Positions 1 to 11,640 of a stretch of DNA of 64,000 nt are shown piece after piece. How positions within the stretch are numbered: position 1 is the first letter of the stretch; every line of letters begins with the position of its first letter. The position numbers and the translations under genes are program-made. The DNA comes from Phycomyces blakesleeanus NRRL 1555(-). Taxonomy: Eukaryota; Mucoromycota; Mucoromycetes; Mucorales; Phycomycetaceae. The stretch spans positions 186,001 through 250,000 of the forward strand of contig NW_017265151.1 of assembly GCF_001638985.1 (NCBI RefSeq), written 5' to 3'. A model generated the notes under the pieces. The model was not told the origin of the DNA. It did not search any database and saw only the letters and a program-made list of their open reading frames with translations.

Positions 1-207
1 ACCTCGTCTACTTGTGCTTGTACACGAGTCGTCTTTTGGTTGCCTCCTGCGCCGGCATTCTGCTGACCAGCACGCGGGGTGTTTGGAATATAGGGGTCGT
101 ATGGCTCAGACCTATTTATTGTTGTTGTTATTATTATTATTTGTGTAAGATGTGTGTGAGATGACCAAGGCAATCAAGTTATTCCAGAGAATCTTGACAA
201 CTTACAT
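1..207 (-). CDS. Synaptobrevin/VAMP-type v-SNARE, 5' end only
   Basis: v-SNARE of the Snc1/VAMP class, which drives fusion of secretory and endosomal vesicles with target membranes. Only the N-terminus is in the window; the SNARE helix and tail anchor lie beyond the left edge. Exon 2 (111 down to 1) encodes a short Pro/Gly-rich head (MSEPYDPYIP, then an AGGNQKT stretch) leading into VQAQVDEV, which matches the start of the synaptobrevin SNARE motif (family QxQIDDTV). No ATG precedes the head inside this exon. A good acceptor (AAATAG) sits at 112-113 and a good donor (GTAAGT) at 205. Joining them puts A and T at 207-206 before G at 111, so the start codon would be split by a 94-base phase-2 intron. 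Family is fairly sure; the split start is inference. Confidence 0.72.
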
Positions 208-2865
208 TAGATAATTACAAAGAAAAGTATGGACAATAAAAAAAGAAAGAAATAGAGAAAAGAGAAAAGAGATGAAAAGGTTACAGAGGGAGAGGGAGAA
301 AAACTGTTGGGTTTGAAGACCAAGTCCGAGACGGAAAACCTCAAGTGATGTCATGAATAGAAGTGGTGATTATAGCAGGACATATATATATATATATATA
401 TACAATCTGAATTGAGCAAATCATTGCTGCGCTCGATCATTAACCACGGCACTGTATATGCTGTTGAGACTCAGAATTCTAATTCTTTGGCTTAAGCTTC
501 TCTGCCTTGAAATGAGGATAGTAGTTCGCTAAATGATTTAGTATATGCTTACACATTTGTTCACCTCTAAAGGTGACATGAGATCTAGACTCCCATACCT
601 GGTTTTCTTATTTTGATCAATACAATTATACTATTAAACTGTCAGACTTAATCCCTTTCTTCATTTATTACCCTTGTGTCTATTTATAATATCCCTTTAA
701 TTACTTAAAGCAAATGGTTGGCGCAGAAGAGGGATATACTTAAAATGATAATAATGAATTAAAGGTCTACATTTTATAAAAACCTAAAAATAAGATTGTG
801 TGTTGATTACAAGACAAGGTCTTGGAATCAAGAAAGCCTTCAAGTCTACAAAACACACATCTCATACTCAAGAGTCTTTTGGGAATTATTGTCCCAAGGA
901 TTCTACATTTTGATGTATAGCAAATTATTTCAAGTATATTTAAACTTTCTCTCCTTTAATTCAAGTACTCTAGTAGACCCACACACGCACAAAATATATA
1001 TAAATTTACTCGAGACAACTCCTTTGACAAAGAATACAACCGATTTCCCAATAACATTTAAACTAGGTTTGGCTGGTTATATAAAGGCACATCGATTGTA
1101 TTATATATTGATTTGTTTTTACTTTAAACAATAATCTCATACATCTTTTTGTAGTATAAGTTGAAAGATCTCATCAACATAAGAAACCAAAATGCTTGGA
1201 AACACCGACACTAGACTTTTTCTTTTATTCATTGTACTCTCAATTAATTTTGAATTGAGACTCTTAAAGATAATGTCCAACACAATGGTTAAAGGTGTTT
1301 AGGAAGATAAAGAAGCTTAAAGACATTAAAGATGAATATGTAAAGTATATATCTTTTTTTCATTTTTTTTTTAAAAAAAAGGTATTAATCACTATCCAAT
1401 TTTGTAGCTTCAAATTTAGTTCACTTTTATTTATGTTGGTCAAGAATGCCAAGTAAGTGAGTACTAATATAGTAAGTATTGTAATAATCTTTTAAAAGAA
1501 CAGTCAAGAGTAATGATCCATATTGACGATTATTAGACGTCGTTAAAATATATTCAAAGCCTAGCCGTTTTGCGTTATACCAAACTAATTATTACCGCTG
1601 TATGTAACAGTTAAAAGGAGATAGGAATATATATGACTCTAATTATGCTTCCTAGTGATGATTTTGCCAAAGAAAAGAATATGGAATGCAAAAACTCATA
1701 TTTGATACATTGACAATCCAGTCAATGCATAAAAAAAAGCGTACTTGACAGTGCAATATATATATATATATATAAATGTGTGTGTAGAATCCCTGGGCCA
1801 ATTTTCAAGGAAATCACCCTATCTAATATGAATTAAAGGTAATCACGACATCTCCAAAACGGTAAGCTTCTAAAAAAACAAAATAAAGTAAAATCATCCA
1901 AAATTAACTATAGTCATTCTGCTGCCTTCCTTCAGTACAGTGCAAAACGTACTTCATTTTCCCACACAAAACATATACATGTAATATAATTGATCCAAAG
2001 ACACACTAGAATGTTGAATTTCGTTCTCCTTCCCTTTCATCAACAATAATATATTCAAACGGATCATAACTATAGCTCATAGCCAAGGGGAATGGAAATT
2101 AGATAATAAGACCATATTTGACTATTTAAAGAAAAAAAAAGGTAATATAATTAACGATTGGTCTATCCACTCTGCATAATGATGTGACGCAACTGTTCGG
2201 TCAATTCAAGAAGAACAATATAAACGTGTAACCCTTGAGATGGCCATTTATCCCTTCGGTTTATTAATACTCATTCAACCCCCAATCCCTCATTTCATCC
2301 TTATTGAGGTGTTTATTGTTATAAACATACGTTTTTCTGGTTGATCGATCTTTTATATAGATTGATATCATTGGTGTATACTGATAGAAAGGAAATCATC
2401 TATCATGAAGCAATATTATTGACTGCTGATGGTTTTTAAATAGTATGTACATTTATAATTGAAGTGTTCTTTACTGTACCAATAGCCATAATCGTTGTAT
2501 TTGCTCTTTGTTTTATTTATCATATATTAGTGAATAAAGCACAAATTAGCCAACAACTACAGTAGTAGTAACAATTCATCAAAACAATTTGGAATCATGC
2601 AATGATTTACGTAAAATAATTAATATTATCCAATCATCATTGACTTTTAGCATTATATACCAACCTTTTATTTTATATGCGTCTTTATCGCAACTTCTTG
2701 CTTTACTTTCATCTGTGTCACAAAAAAAAACCTTCTTTTTAAAGTATGTCACGTGCCTTACTTATATTTTTGACGTCATCATCCAACCGAGTCCTAAAGG
2801 CTTTTTCTTTTATTAACTTTTTTTTTTAAAAAAGAAAAATTCTATTTATTATTTGACAGCAAGCC
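208..2865. other. Intergenic region, no gene seen
   Basis: About 2.7 kb of AT-rich DNA between the divergent v-SNARE and HisRS genes. It holds (TA)n runs near 383-402 and 1760-1774 and many poly-A/T tracts. Short open frames here (for example 796-1134 and 2589-2816) have biased, low-complexity composition and no recognisable domain. Promoters and 5' UTRs of both flanking genes must lie here. No specific regulatory site was recognised. Confidence 0.6.
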
Positions 2866-3450
2866 ATGTCTGACCGTAAAGCCGAATTGTCCCAACTCAT
2901 CGAAGCTCAGGGCAACAAAGTGCGCTCTCTCAAGTCCCAAAAGGCCGAAAAGGCTGCAATCGATGCTGAAGTTGCTGTCCTCAAAGGCCTTAAGCAAGAA
3001 TTAGCTATCCTTGAAGGTGTTGCTGGTGGCGACAAGGCTAAGAAAGTTGCCAAGAGTGCATTCACTCTCAAGACTGCCAAGGTACCTTTCTTAAAGCTGT
3101 AGAATATAATATATACATAATACTTTCACTAGCCAGTCAGCCATTCAGTTAATTAATTAATTAAAATATTTTACCCCCCTTTTTTTTAAAAAAAAAAAGG
3201 CTTTAAAACAAATGTATAAGATAATATACTTTGTGAGGGAGATAAATTCTAATAATTGACTTAAAAATGCACCTTTTTTTTAGGGTACTAAAGATTACAA
3301 TGACAAAGACATGGCAATTCGCGAAAAAGTGTTCTCGACCATTACCTCTGTATTCAAAAAGCACGGTGCTGTCACAATTGATACACCCGTGTTCGAACTC
3401 AAGGTACCTTACTCAGAAGACGGACAGCTGCAATAATAATATTTCACAGC

Positions 3451-3488
<38 letters not shown>

Positions 3489-5268
3489 TCTGATCTGCTG
3501 CGAACAATTTGGAAGGTGTAATATTGACTCATACTCTCTGGACAAAATAGGAAATTCTTTCTGGCAAGTATGGAGAGGACAGCAAATTGATTTATGATTT
3601 GGCAGATCAGGGTGGTGAAGAGTGCTCTTTGCGTTATGACTTGACCGTAAGTAAACAATACACACACGAACACACCCACACACACACATATATATATATT
3701 TTAAAAACCAATGATGAAGACGACAACAGCACAATCATCAGCATAATCATCCAAAAACTCATATATCCACACAAAAAGGTTCCTTTTGCCAGATTCTTGG
3801 CTATGAATGGTAAAGAATACCAGAACTTCAAGCGTTACCACATTGCCAAGGTCTATCGTCGCGATCAGCCTGCCATGACCAAGGGCCGTATGAGAGAATT
3901 CTACCAGTGCGATTTCGATATTGCTGGTACTTACGATGCCATGATTCCCGATGCTGAGATTCTCCGCATCCTTTGCGAAGCTCTGACAAACTTGGATATC
4001 GGAAAGTTCACTGTTAAGCTCAACCATCGCAAAATTCTCGATGGTATTTTCCAGGTTTGCGGTGTACCTGAAGATAACATTCGTCCCATTTCATCTGCTG
4101 TTGATAAGCTTGACAAGGTAGTTTTTTTTCTCTTTCTTTATTACAATTAGTAGAATTACCATTGGCTACTTGTGTGGGTTCATTAAACAACTGCTTATAT
4201 ATATATATGTGTGTGTGTTTGTGATATAGCTCCCCTGGGCCGATGTTAAGAAGGAGATGACCGAAGAAAAGGGTCTGGCACCCGAGGTCGCTGACAAGAT
4301 TGGAGAGTACGTGAAGCTCAAGGGTGGTCGTGACTTGTTGGAACGTTTGTTAGCCGACGAGAACTTGACCAAGAACACAAGTGCCTTGGCAGGTCTCCAG
4401 GATATGGAGCTTCTTTTCGATTATCTTGATGCCTTTGAAATCACTGAAAAGGTAATTCATTCTTCTTATCCAAGCAAAACAACAACAACAATAATAATAA
4501 TCGAAATAATTGTATTACAGATGTCCTTTGACTTGAGTTTGGCTCGTGGTCTTGATTACTACACTGGTATCATTTACGAAGCTGTCACTGAAAAGTCTGC
4601 TCCTCCCAGTAAGTCAATCGAAGAAATTACACGCAGGATAATAAAAATTAAGAATACATAATGGCAATACGAGCAACATATTAATTATAATGCTGGGTAT
4701 AATTGATTATTTAGAGCCTGTTGAGGGTGCTGTTGCCAAGCCAAAGAAATCTACTGATGAGTTCGACGAGTCTACTGTCGGTGTTGGATCAGTTGCTGCT
4801 GGTGGTCGTTACGATAACTTGGTTGGTATGTTCTCCGGCTTGAACAAGAAGGGTGAGCCCAACCTGAAGATCCCCTGTGTTGGTGTATCTATTGGTGTTG
4901 AACGTGTATTCTCAATCCTCATGGCTAAGCAAAAGCCTGAGGCTATTAAGAGTAACGAGACCGAGGTTTATGTGATCGCTGTCGGCGACGGTCTGTTGAC
5001 TGAGCGCATGCAGATCGCCTCTGATCTCTGGAAGGCCGATGTTAAGGCCGCCTTCTTGTTCAAAAAGAAGCCTAAGCTTGATAAGCAATGGGCCGCGTGT
5101 GAAAAAGATCAGATTCCATTTGCCGTTATCATTGGCAGAGATGAACTTGATCGCGGTGAGATTAGAATTAAGGACATGCGTTCCAAGGATGAATCCCAAG
5201 GTGGTGGTGTGACATACAAGCGCGACGATATGGTCAAGATCCTGAAGGAAAAGATTGCCCAGCTCTAA
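2866..5268 (+). CDS. HTS1: Histidyl-tRNA synthetase, class II
   Basis: Charges tRNA-His with histidine in the cytosol; in many fungi one gene also supplies the mitochondrion. Exons: 2866-3081, 3284-3403, 3551-3646, 3779-4117, 4230-4451, 4521-4608, 4715-5268, giving 544 residues with every junction in phase. An N-terminal WHEP domain (about residues 3-50) binds tRNA. Class II motif 2 is visible around residues 163-185 ([16 protein letters not shown]). The HisRS signature RGLDYYTG is at about 340-347, followed by [11 protein letters not shown] and a C-terminal anticodon-binding domain. This start lacks a mitochondrial presequence; an upstream alternative start is possible but was not resolved. 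The family call is secure. The fourth intron ends in a weak AAAAAG acceptor, fixed by the conserved frame. Confidence 0.96.
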
Positions 5269-5724
5269 TTGATAAAATAACAAGCAATCAAGCAAGCAAA
5301 AGGGATAAAGATATATCTATATAAATATATACATATAAAAATGGCAAACTAATCAAGATTATCCATAAGGAAGAGCTGTTTTTTTCTTCTTCCTCCTTCC
5401 TATTATCTGAACCATCTGCAATATACAATACATTATATATATAAAAAAATGTACAGAAATATATATATAAATAGGTACAAATTTGTTCCGGAGGAAGGGA
5501 CGGGACGGGTAAGGATGGGACTGTTTTAGTACTACCATTTTTGTTTCTGGATTAAGCCAGCGTGACGGTCCATGCGCATGGACCTGAATATTAAATATCT
5601 ATATATATATATATCAGCTCTTGCCAAAAATCTGGATCAAAACTTGTTCTTCTTTATCTGACACATACACATACTCTCTCTTTCTCTCTTTCTCCCTTTC
5701 TCATATACTCACACATATACTCAT
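5269..5724. other. Intergenic region between HisRS and Usp genes
   Basis: About 450 bases between two genes in the same orientation. It holds several TATATA tracts (5310-5340, 5434-5474, 5600-5613). A pyrimidine-rich CT tract at 5672-5702 lies just before the downstream start and is probably the core promoter and leader of the universal stress protein gene. No other feature was seen. Confidence 0.5.
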
Positions 5725-7195
5725 ATGCTCGTATTAAAGAAAATGCCATTTCATGTATCTTTCAAAGATCACATTACTCCAGTTGAACATCCTCTGACAA
5801 CAGAAGATCCGCCATCGAATGCCAATCCACTCAATCTTCTTCCTGTTCATCCATCGGATCAAACAAAACCAATGGTACTAGAGCAAGACGATCCGAATAA
5901 AATACCGAGCTTATCCATAGACAGTCAATTGGCCAATGCTACCGAAACTCTTGCTTTAGACCCTTCTTATGATGGACCATATGATTATGAAGAGGACGAA
6001 GAAGACGAAGCCTTACGTCTGACAACTGAAGCCAATCGATTGATCCCTGTAATCGAAGAAGCCGAATCAAACATACAACCCAACACGAACGGCTTGGAAC
6101 CTGATCTTTTGGTGTTTTCAGACCATGTTACAAAGACTGTAAAGTCGGATCGGATAGTAACAAGCATGGTGTATGGTGCCGGAAAGAACGGAGTATTGGC
6201 AGTAAACATTAGACCTAAGCGGAAAAGACGGACGTATTTGGCAGCCTGTGATTTTAGCGATCATGGATATTATGCCCTTGAATGGGTGATGGGCACAATG
6301 ATGCGGGATGGTGATGAACTTCACATAGCGACCGTTGTGAACCGGGAAGATAATCCAGAAGCAGTCAAGGCGGCAGGCTTTACATTGGCAAAAGAGGTTA
6401 GTCTTGTGTATTTTTTTTTTAATTTTTATTTTTATTTTTATTTCTATTTTTTTTTTTGGTAAATAAATAACCTCACTGGTTTGCTGACATTTAATATGTT
6501 TTAATGGTTTCGTTTCTCTTAGCTTCAAAATGCTTCGTCTCTCATAACCAACAAAGCTAGAGATATGATGGGTCAGATGTTATTGTACGATATTAAATTG
6601 ACTACACATGCCATATCTGGCCGCGTTAAGGATGTATTAGGAACACTGGTGAGAATTTTACTTGTTTTATAGAATATCAGTCTTTTTTCTTTCTTTCTCC
6701 TAAGAAATACAAGTCTCGATCTCGGGTAATCTAATACATTGATCTAACTGATTAGATAAGAGACCTTCCATTGTCAATGGTAGTATGTGGGAGTAGAGGA
6801 AGAGGAGCGGCGAAGAAGTAAGTTTCTGATATATATATAAACGAGAAAAAGTCTGGACCGAACACATGAATCTTATTTATTGTCGTTTGTGTGTGTGTGT
6901 GTGTCTGTGTCTGTATGTTTTAGTTTATTAATGGGTTCGATTTCTACGTTTCTGGTCCACAAATCTCCTATCCCAGTATCAGTAGTTCGGCCACAGATAA
7001 AGACCAAGAAGATAAGAAAGCTATCTATAGCTTTACCATTAAGCGATAGTGAGTACAATTATATAGTTATATATATATATATATATGTGTGTGTATACAT
7101 TCTGGAAACAAAATCGACTCACCATTCATTCTTTACTTGATTTAGGTGTACAAACGGGCAAGTTAGCTGTGGATGAATTGAGCAAAAGATCTTAA
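5725..7195 (+). CDS. Universal stress protein (UspA) domain protein
   Basis: Nucleotide-binding stress protein of the UspA fold; the cellular role in fungi is largely undefined. Exons: 5725-6396, 6523-6648, 6756-6817, 6924-7048, 7146-7195, giving 344 residues. An acidic, presumably disordered N-terminus of about 165 residues (with a run of Glu/Asp near residues 91-98) precedes the Usp domain, which begins near RRTYLAACDF (about 168). The ATP-binding signature G-x2-G-x9-G-S is complete: G278, G281, G291, S292. It continues into the usual strand ending PVSVVRP. A second in-frame ATG eleven codons downstream could be the true start. The stop codon TAA at 7193-7195 overlaps the stop of the opposite-strand CSN3 gene. 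Confidence 0.88.
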
Positions 7196-9832
7196 ATCAC
7201 AGAAAGTTTTCCCTCCTTGCTGAGTGGAAGGTCAATATCTTCTTCATACTGCATTGATGTTGATTGTCCACCATGAACGCTCAGGACCATAAACTTATCA
7301 CATAGTTATTAGAAAACCACACATATACATACACATACATTCACGCATTTATATATTCACACACATTCACGCATTCACACATATATACATATTTATCTGC
7401 CTATCTGTCTATCTGTCTATCTATTATTCTTTTTTTTTCTTGTGTATAAAAATATTTTACCTTGCTTTGGAATGCTTTATCAAGCCCCTTTTCTTTATCA
7501 ATCTTTGCTGTTCTTTCACTCACAGCCGCCACGCGTTTCCATTCAGCTTGTAGGTGCTGAGTTGTGTTTGGCAAACGAGAATTGTCAATGTCGTGGAAGC
7601 TGACCATCTTTCTACTTGTGCCATCTGTTACGACATGCAATATCGTGGCAGAAATTTGATCCGTATTGATCTAAAGTTAAAAGATAAAATGAATATAGAA
7701 AATGAATATATACATACATATATCATATTAAGTAAATATATATATAAATGGATATTTAATACATATACATATACATATATATAATAAATAGAGACTATTT
7801 ATTTACCATTCGAACCACCATTTGTTCAACCTGGAATGGGGTGATTTTTCCTTTGGGATCCAATTTCACAGCTATATCCTGAATATCCACTTTCTTGTAA
7901 ACCTTTGTGAGAGCTTTGATCTTCTTGAGACGAAGAGCGACTGCACATTGTTTGGCTAACCCGAAATTCTGATCCTATATATATATAATATTTGTGCGTG
8001 TGTTTATATAAGCTATCTGTCCCTTGAAAAACCTTCATACTTTGCACCTATTTTTTTCCACTCTTTTTCTCTCTGCTTTTTTTTTGATCATTTACCTGTT
8101 CCAAAGTTCCCTTGAAACTTAAAATAAGTTCATCAAACTTGCTTATATTGGTTTGTTCATAGGCCTTAGCAATTGTGATATAGTGCTCGTACTGAAGCTT
8201 AAATCCCTTGTCCACAACTGTAGCTGTGTATTTTGGAAGAATGCGGATCTATTGTGAATAATTATCGTGTAATTGAATACATACATTTATAGATAATTTT
8301 GTCGTTGTTGTTTTTTTTTTGAGTATTTACCTTTCCGTCCTGAATCAAAGACACCAGACAATACTTTTTGTAGGCTTCAAACTGAATAGCACTAGGAATA
8401 TTAGCAGGTGCAGAAATGGCCTATTTAAACATATGCACATTAATATACCAAGCTCAAGATTTATTACAAAATGATAAAGAATAGTGATAATACTTGCTAT
8501 ACTCAAGAAATCCAGGGCACGTTCAAATTGTTTGTTACCAATGTATATCAAGGAAGCATCGTAATGGTATTCGAGAAAATCAACAATTGTCACTCCATAA
8601 ATCTAAGTAATACGGTATTAGATATATTGGTATGGTGTATGTCTATGTGTATGTTTATATTTTCTTTTTAAATGAAGCATATTATTGTTAATAAAAAATT
8701 AAAATAAAAAATTATAACTTGCCGTTGGGTCGACATGATCAATATCGCTATCAAGAATGGAAAGTGGATATTTGTACATCTTGCTTATCAAACATGCCTA
8801 TGTATGGTACATACATATAAATCGAAATCCAAAATTCAAATAATAGTAATAATAGTAATAATAATGACAATAATAGCAAAGTATGTGTTGTGTGTGATAA
8901 AAAGATATTTATTTTGAATAGTTATATATACATTGTATCTTATAATGCCTTCGTTTTTTTCTTATTTTTTTTTGGGTTTTTACCTTTACAAGAGGAGCAT
9001 GTAGTGTGGTCAGGGTATTGAGTTCAGGGTTCAGGCGCTGGATCGCGTCTGCAAGAGGTTGAATAGGTAACAAGGGCTACACGATTGATATTTTAATATC
9101 AATACCAATATCTCCTTCTTCTTCTTCTTCTTCTGTTTCCATCTTTGTATACATACTCTCTTTAATCCATTAGCCAGGGTATCGAGAGCTTTGGCAATAA
9201 ACTCAACTAATAAATTATATTTAAAGGAATAAAGGTTTATATATGCATAAATCAATACAAGATTCACATATATATATTCAAAAAGCAGAATAAAATAAAA
9301 TAAAATAAAACAGAACATACTTCTAGCTGGGGCTCCAAGCACTTGTTGAACATCAAATACACTGATAAAGTGACTCAAGAGTTCGAATAGCTGTTGTGCA
9401 TTCTCGCTTGTTGCAGCACAGCATCGCGCAGTACTAAGATTTATATGCATCATACCAATGTATCTCAATTCCAAATGTCCAATCATTTTCCTCACTTTTT
9501 GTTTCTTTTATAATTATATATATATCCCTGTATATATATATATAATTATACGTGTCGTTATTTCCTTCTTACATAAAGTAAAGATAGCCAAGACTGTTTT
9601 CATTAGGACTCAGTATAGTCAGAGGATCGAGATTCTGTGAGGTGTAGGCCCTGAGTTGTTCTTCATTCATAAAAGCAAGCATGCTCTTTGGTTGCTTCAA
9701 CTGGATTTCACTGTCATTTGGGTCTACTGACTGGAGAAGGGCGATAATTTCGTCCAGTTGAGGAGAACGGTCACCGCTTCTCTGACCCGATGAAACTGGA
9801 CGGTAAGATGTACCATTGAATGCTTCTGACAT
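7192..9832 (-). CDS. csn3: COP9 signalosome complex subunit 3 (PCI domain)
   Basis: Subunit of the COP9 signalosome, which removes NEDD8 from cullin-RING ubiquitin ligases. Exons in transcript order: 9832-9573, 9490-9321, 9206-9157, 9076-8984, 8797-8723, 8602-8498, 8420-8331, 8248-8096, 7974-7807, 7670-7461, 7293-7192, totalling 491 residues. Family landmarks include TLTTLHAPLVKACLISK (human TSIHADLCQLCLLAK), YIGNKQFERALDFLSI followed by AISAPA, LESYKKY-like FEAYKKYCLVSLI, and the C-terminal RKMVSFHDIDN of the PCI winged helix. Two introns appear to use GC donors (GCAAGT at 8497 and 8722), because no GT donor keeps the conserved frame for the first of them. The short last exon (SVHGGQS... EDIDLPLSKEG) is inferred from phase and resembles the acidic tail of other CSN3 proteins. 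Confidence 0.9.
8421..8497 (-). other. Probable GC-AG intron in csn3
   Basis: On the minus strand the upstream exon ends ...FLSI and the next triplets read GCAAGT, a strong U1 match apart from C at position 2. The acceptor AAATAG precedes AISAPAN. Only this join keeps the alignment ALDFLSI-AISAPA with ALYFYEQ-AITTPA of human CSN3. The nearby GT donors (GTATAG, GTATTA) are in the wrong phase. Confidence 0.7.
8603..8722 (-). other. Probable second GC-AG intron in csn3
   Basis: The exon ending ...DHVDPT is followed by GCAAGT. The acceptor ATTACTTAG leads into IYGVTIVDFLEYHY. A competing solution (donor GTTATA four bases on, with an acceptor ten bases downstream) also preserves the frame, but both of its sites are much weaker. 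Confidence 0.5.
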
Positions 9833-10150
9833 TATAATGGACTATCTGATTAGAAGAACAAGAAAAAAGAGAAAAAGGGAAAAAGAAATCAAAGATGTAG
9901 ACGTAAGTCAGGTAGGAGGATGAAAAATATATATAGATCTGTATATGTATACAAGCGTGTTTCTGTACAGCTGAATGAGTAAAAAAAAATGGCAGTAGAA
10001 CAATTTTATTTGCCTATAGACAAAAACTTTGTATTATATGAAATAAAATAAAATAAAGGGGGGTTTGAGATTTATAGTTTTTTAATTTTAATTTTAATTT
10101 ATAAAAAAAAAAAACACAAAAAACACAAAAAAAAAATTGAAAAAAAAAAA

Positions 10151-10202
10151 ATCAAAATCTATATAAAATGATTTAAGAAAATCAATTTATATAGATTTTG
10201 AT
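10151..10202. repeat. Perfect 17-base inverted repeat (hairpin)
   Basis: Arms 10151-10167 and 10186-10202 are exact reverse complements (ATCAAAATCTATATAAA) with an 18-base loop. It sits in an A-rich stretch 5' of csn3. It could be a small fold-back element remnant or chance in AT-rich DNA. Confidence 0.6.
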
Positions 10203-10757
10203 TGGTTCATTTTCATTTATTTTATTGAATTTATTTACCATTGGTGGCCAGCCAATGATGAATGTGGGATCTTCCTGTTGGACGAGAAAATTTTCAAAAA
10301 ACTCGCAGTGGGCAACAGATAGGTTATCAGCATTCTACACCTGCATAGACATCGCGTGGTTTATATAGTTTGGTTTATAGGTCTTCAACTGTGAAAGTCT
10401 TTCGACCGGTTTACTAAGGCCACATCTATGAGCAGACTACGTAGATAACCGCCACAATAAAGATCTGAAAAATTTGCAAACTTTTGGCCCCTTTTTATAG
10501 ACAAAATAGTTCAGCTCTTGTACGACCTTTTGCAATTGAAAAAAAGTCACGGAACGTGAAAATTAAAATGATTGGTGTTTGAAAAATGAGTCAATGACTT
10601 TTAAATTATTTTGATTGGCTTTTAAAATTGTGACGCCATATGAAAAAAAGAGTCCTTGAGATTGAAATAAAAAAGTCACGTCAGAAAAGAAAACCGAGGC
10701 AGCTAAAAAGAAAAGTCACCGCAAAAATGGCTCATAGTGTTAGGAAGGATATTGAAT

Positions 10758-10784
10758 ACGTGACTTATTATTTATAAGTCACGT
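10758..10784. repeat. Inverted repeat of ACGTGACTTAT
   Basis: Arms 10758-10768 and 10774-10784 (ACGTGACTTAT / ATAAGTCACGT) are separated by five bases. The AAGTCACG core recurs nearby at about 10545, 10674 and (as AAGTCACC) 10705, so the palindrome is part of a local motif cluster. Confidence 0.6.
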
Positions 10785-11062
10785 CTATTGTTCTATAAGG
10801 TTCTATGAGAAACAAAATATTCAGTGTGTGAGTAATTTGGTGATTGTGTAGTATCTAAAGCGTACACGGCCGTTTGCTGCCTAAAGTAAAACAAACTTCT
10901 TTAAACGATTATTTTTTTAAAAAGAGAATATAAATCCAAGTAATTACACCTTTTTAACTAGCTCCTATTTAAAATCCATATGAAGGAGTTACACTACAAG
11001 AGGTACGCACGGCCGTTTTGGCCGTTTTTGGTTTTTTCAAGAACTGAAAATCTCAAACATTT

Positions 11063-11199
11063 TGTGTGGACAGACTAAAAGTTCAAAAAAAAAGGGCAAA
11101 AAAAAGAGCAAAATTAATTAAATATCTAGCCCAATAATATGACTTAAAATTTTGCTCTTTTTTTGCCCTTTTTTTTTGAACTTTTAGTCTGTTCACACC
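11063..11199. mobile_element. Fold-back/MITE-like inverted repeat, about 137 bp
   Basis: Left arm about 11063-11115 and right arm about 11147-11199 are near-perfect reverse complements. Their outer ends read GTGTGGACAGACTAAAAG and, inverted, GTGTGAACAGACTAAAAG. They continue through GTTC, a poly-A tract, GGGC and AGAGCAAAATT. The loop is about 30 bases. Size and structure fit a MITE. No clear target-site duplication was found, so the class cannot be assigned. Confidence 0.6.
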
Positions 11200-11640
11200 A
11201 ATTGATGATTCCTGTAGCTTATCTAGGCTGTATCATCTCTATTCAAAAAATCGGTCCAATAGGGAGAAGAAAAAGAGAAGCAAGCTTAATGTTCAACTTT
11301 AATACCTTTTCACTATAATATTATAACCTAGACCTGCATTGGCTCAATCTTTTAATTCAAAGCTAATAAATGTATGTTTGTATAAACTCTCCGTGTAATA
11401 AATGCACATATTTGAGCTTTTTTGTGCTGACTAGCTTATAGTGATTGACCACTAATAAAAAGCCAATCACCCATGTTTTCAAGTTAGCTCATTCTATGTA
11501 ATTTCGTAAAGTATTTAACATAATAAAAGATAATTGAATTCGTCCATCACAAAGAATAAATACATGTCTTTTATATGTAAATTTGTATTCTGTTAGATAT
11601 AAAATACGGTTTCAAATCGTACAAACATATTTTTATTAAA

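Larger units (their letters stand above)
9833..11640. other. Intergenic repeat-rich region
   Basis: About 1.8 kb upstream of csn3. It contains poly-A/T tracts at 10070-10150, a perfect 17-base-arm hairpin (10151-10202), a cluster of GTCACG motifs (10540-10784), two copies of an ACGGCCGTTT motif (about 10866 and 11008), and a long inverted repeat (11063-11199) described separately. No coding region was recognised. Confidence 0.55.

Noticed and set aside
3413..3734. Minus-strand frames with poly-Ile or poly-Asn runs
   Set aside because: They are read from an (ATT)n microsatellite inside an intron of the HisRS gene.
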